47,934 nt of DNA from an uncultured Algibacter sp. (GTDB lineage: Bacteria > Bacteroidota > Bacteroidia > Flavobacteriales > Flavobacteriaceae). How positions within the stretch are numbered: position 1 is the first letter of the stretch; each line of letters begins with the position of its first letter. Positions 45,977 through 47,934 of this stretch are shown here, in pieces. Below the pieces are notes generated by a model, which saw only the letters and a list, made by a program, of their open reading frames with translations, did not search any database and was not told the origin of the DNA. The DNA is taken from contig NZ_CANKXK010000014.1 of NCBI RefSeq assembly GCF_947487605.1, forward strand, positions 1 through 47,934, written 5' to 3'. Position numbers and translations under genes: made by a program.

Positions 45977-47875
45977 ATGAAAAAAATCTTTTTACTTGCT
46001 ATCATTATTTTATTTGCCTCTTGCAAAAAAGATAAAGAACCAGAAAAAACTTCTTTGAACTTAAAACAGTATACCATTGAACAATTTATGGACAATGAAG
46101 CTATTGGGGGTGGTAGTTTTTCGCCTGATAAATCTAAATTGCTAATATCAAGCAACAAATCCGGCATTTATAATATGTATACCGTGCCTACTTCTGGAGG
46201 TGACTTTACTCCTATTACTGCATCAGATTCTTCATCTATTTTTGCCGTTTCCTATTTCCCTAATGACGAGCGCATGCTTTATCGTGCAGATGGTAATGGC
46301 AACGAAATTTTTCATTTATATCTACGCGATTTAGATGGTACTATTAAAGATTTAACACCAGATGAAGGTGCAAGGGCTACTTTTTATGGATGGTCTCATG
46401 ATGGAAAAAGTTTTGGCTATGGCTCCAATAAAAGAGATAAACGTTATATGGATATCTATGAAATGACTATAGACAATATGTCCTCTGAATTAATTTATCA
46501 AAATGATGAAGGATATAATCTTAATGCAATCTCAAACGATAAAAGCTTACTCGCATTAAGTAAAATCATTACACGTACCGAAGTAGATTTATACATTTAT
46601 AACAGAACTGATAAATCATATACTAAAATAAATGAATCTTTAAGCAGTAATTCTGCCCAAGACTTTTCACTTGATGGTAAAACATTGTATTATACTACAG
46701 ATGAAGGTTCTGAGTTTTCACATTTAATGAAATATGATATTTCAACTGGTTTAAAAGAAAAAGTGCTAGAAAAAAACTGGGATGTTATGGGAAGTTATTT
46801 AACCCATAATAGTAAATATATGGTTACATATATAAACGAAGATGCTAAAAATGTTATTGAAGTAAAAGACACAGAATCAGGAGAAAATTTGGATTTACCA
46901 GATTTTAACAATGGAGATATTACCAACGTTGGATTTTCAAGAGATGAAACAATGATGCGTATGTATGTTGGTAGCTCTAAAACACCATCTAACCTGTATA
47001 CTTACAATCTTCAAACAAAAGAACATAAAAAATTAAGTAATGTCCTTAATAAAGAGATTACTCCAGATCATTTAGTTGAAGCAGAAGTTATTAGATATAA
47101 ATCTTTTGACGATGTTGAGATTCCTTCTATTTATTATTTACCGCATCAAGCTTCAAAAGACAATAAAGTTCCAGCAATTGTTATGGTTCATGGAGGTCCA
47201 GGAGGGCAAAGTCGTCAAAGTTTTAGATCACTAACTCAATATTTAGTTAATCATGGTTATGCTGTACTAGCTGTAAATAATAGAGGAAGTAGTGGTTACG
47301 GAAAAACATTTTTTCAAATGGATGATCAAAACCACGGTGAAAAAGACTTACAAGATTGTGTTGAAGGAAAAAATTGGCTAGCAGCACAACCAGAAATCGA
47401 CGGGAGTAAAATTGGCATTATGGGAGGCTCGTATGGTGGCTACATGACTATGGCCGCTCTTACCTATACTCCTGAAGAATTTGCCGTTGGTGTAAACCTT
47501 TTTGGTGTTACAAACTGGATGCGTACATTAAAGAGTATTCCACCATGGTGGGAATCATTTAGACTAGCACTTTACAAAGAAATGGGAAATCCACACACGG
47601 CAGATTCCATACGATTACACAGAATATCTCCTTTATTTCATACAGATAAAGTAACCAAACCTCTAATTGTTTTACAAGGCGCTAAAGACCCACGAGTACT
47701 TCAGGTAGAGTCTGATGAAATTGTTGCAGGAGTTAAGAAAAATGGTGTCCCAGTAGAATACGTTCTTTTTGAAGATGAAGGACATGGTTTTGTTAAAAAA
47801 GAAAATCAAATTGAAGCCAATAGTAGAATTCTTAAATTCTTAGACACCTATCTTAAAAACCTGAGTTCGACGTAA
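45977..47875 (+). CDS. S9 (prolyl-oligopeptidase-like) peptidase lipoprotein
   Basis: A 632-aa exported serine peptidase. Lipoprotein signal with lipobox LFASC (Cys16), a beta-propeller (about 45-370, SFSPDKSKLLISSNKSG and similar repeats), and an alpha/beta-hydrolase domain with S485 (GGSYGGYMT), D571 (GAKDPRV) and H603 (EGHGF). The propeller admits only short peptides to the active site. Together with the S8 and M1 enzymes next door it forms a set for peptide breakdown outside the cytoplasm. The last 59 bp of the window show nothing recognisable. Confidence 0.94.
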   Translation: MKKIFLLAIIILFASCKKDKEPEKTSLNLKQYTIEQFMDNEAIGGGSFSPDKSKLLISSNKSGIYNMYTVPTSGGDFTPITASDSSSIFAVSYFPNDERMLYRADGNGNEIFHLYLRDLDGTIKDLTPDEGARATFYGWSHDGKSFGYGSNKRDKRYMDIYEMTIDNMSSELIYQNDEGYNLNAISNDKSLLALSKIITRTEVDLYIYNRTDKSYTKINESLSSNSAQDFSLDGKTLYYTTDEGSEFSHLMKYDISTGLKEKVLEKNWDVMGSYLTHNSKYMVTYINEDAKNVIEVKDTESGENLDLPDFNNGDITNVGFSRDETMMRMYVGSSKTPSNLYTYNLQTKEHKKLSNVLNKEITPDHLVEAEVIRYKSFDDVEIPSIYYLPHQASKDNKVPAIVMVHGGPGGQSRQSFRSLTQYLVNHGYAVLAVNNRGSSGYGKTFFQMDDQNHGEKDLQDCVEGKNWLAAQPEIDGSKIGIMGGSYGGYMTMAALTYTPEEFAVGVNLFGVTNWMRTLKSIPPWWESFRLALYKEMGNPHTADSIRLHRISPLFHTDKVTKPLIVLQGAKDPRVLQVESDEIVAGVKKNGVPVEYVLFEDEGHGFVKKENQIEANSRILKFLDTYLKNLSST

Positions 47876-47934
47876 GAAAGTCAAATTTTCAGCATAGAAA
47901 AAGCAGAATATTTAGTATATTAAAGTGTTGAAAT

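Overview
The window is an AT-rich chromosomal segment from a member of the Bacteroidetes, almost certainly family Flavobacteriaceae and probably marine. The grounds are: thrS-infC-rpmI-rplT followed by genes typical of the group (SusC-like TonB receptor with an N-terminal carboxypeptidase-like domain, DUF3857/transglutaminase pair, LytS/LytTR pair with 2TM proteins, LETM1-related protein); Bacteroidetes-type -7 promoter motifs (TAnnTTTG) in front of several genes; a general lack of Shine-Dalgarno sequences; and 2-alanine-rich, low-GC coding sequence throughout. No tRNA, rRNA, CRISPR array, insertion sequence or prophage was seen.

Layout. 1-3.57 kb: translation operon thrS-infC-rpmI-rplT, with infC starting at a non-canonical ATA and the unit closed by a strong terminator. 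3.6-6.9 kb: a secreted TolB-propeller/amidohydrolase cut short by one in-frame TAA; the last 58 codons remain intact behind the stop. 6.9-7.8 kb: YjbQ-family gene and a 440-bp non-coding stretch with repeats and hairpins. 7.8-15.6 kb: a small lipoprotein, then a minus-strand series tgt, lptF/G-like permease, DMT exporter, accA, dnaB and an exported protein usually labelled asparagine synthetase B. 15.7-22.6 kb (plus): split transketolase, an outer-membrane beta-barrel, and two tandem DUF3857 proteins, the first with an intact transglutaminase triad and the second without it. 22.6-25.9 kb (minus): AGCS symporter, DUF4212 small subunit and SSS symporter, all overlapping. 26.0-28.8 kb (plus): HGSNAT/DUF1624-like membrane protein, TfoX-N protein, LETM1-related protein.

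28.9-32.4 kb (minus): the least ordinary locus. A TPR protein is followed by a LytS-type histidine kinase fused at its C-terminus to a 2TM domain, two stand-alone 2TM proteins, a decayed further 2TM copy, and a LytTR response regulator whose start codon overlaps the stop of the decayed copy (ATGA). The fused 2TM domain and the first stand-alone one share a 68-bp block with a single mismatch, so the cassette has duplicated or converted recently. 32.5-35.6 kb (minus): TonB and a TonB-dependent receptor. 35.8-41.8 kb (plus): a MarR-type regulator with a perfect 28-bp palindrome in its promoter, then fadN-fadA-fadE (fatty-acid beta-oxidation, in the Gram-positive fadNAE order). 41.8-47.9 kb: three exported peptidases (S8 lipoprotein, M1, S9 lipoprotein) and a YdeI-like protein.

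Functionally the window mixes housekeeping genes (translation, replication, lipid and LPS synthesis, tRNA modification, central carbon) with genes for protein/peptide and fatty-acid use (three peptidases, amino-acid symporter, TonB system, beta-oxidation), in keeping with a heterotroph living on protein- and lipid-rich organic matter. All functional calls come from reading motifs and family resemblance; no database search was run.
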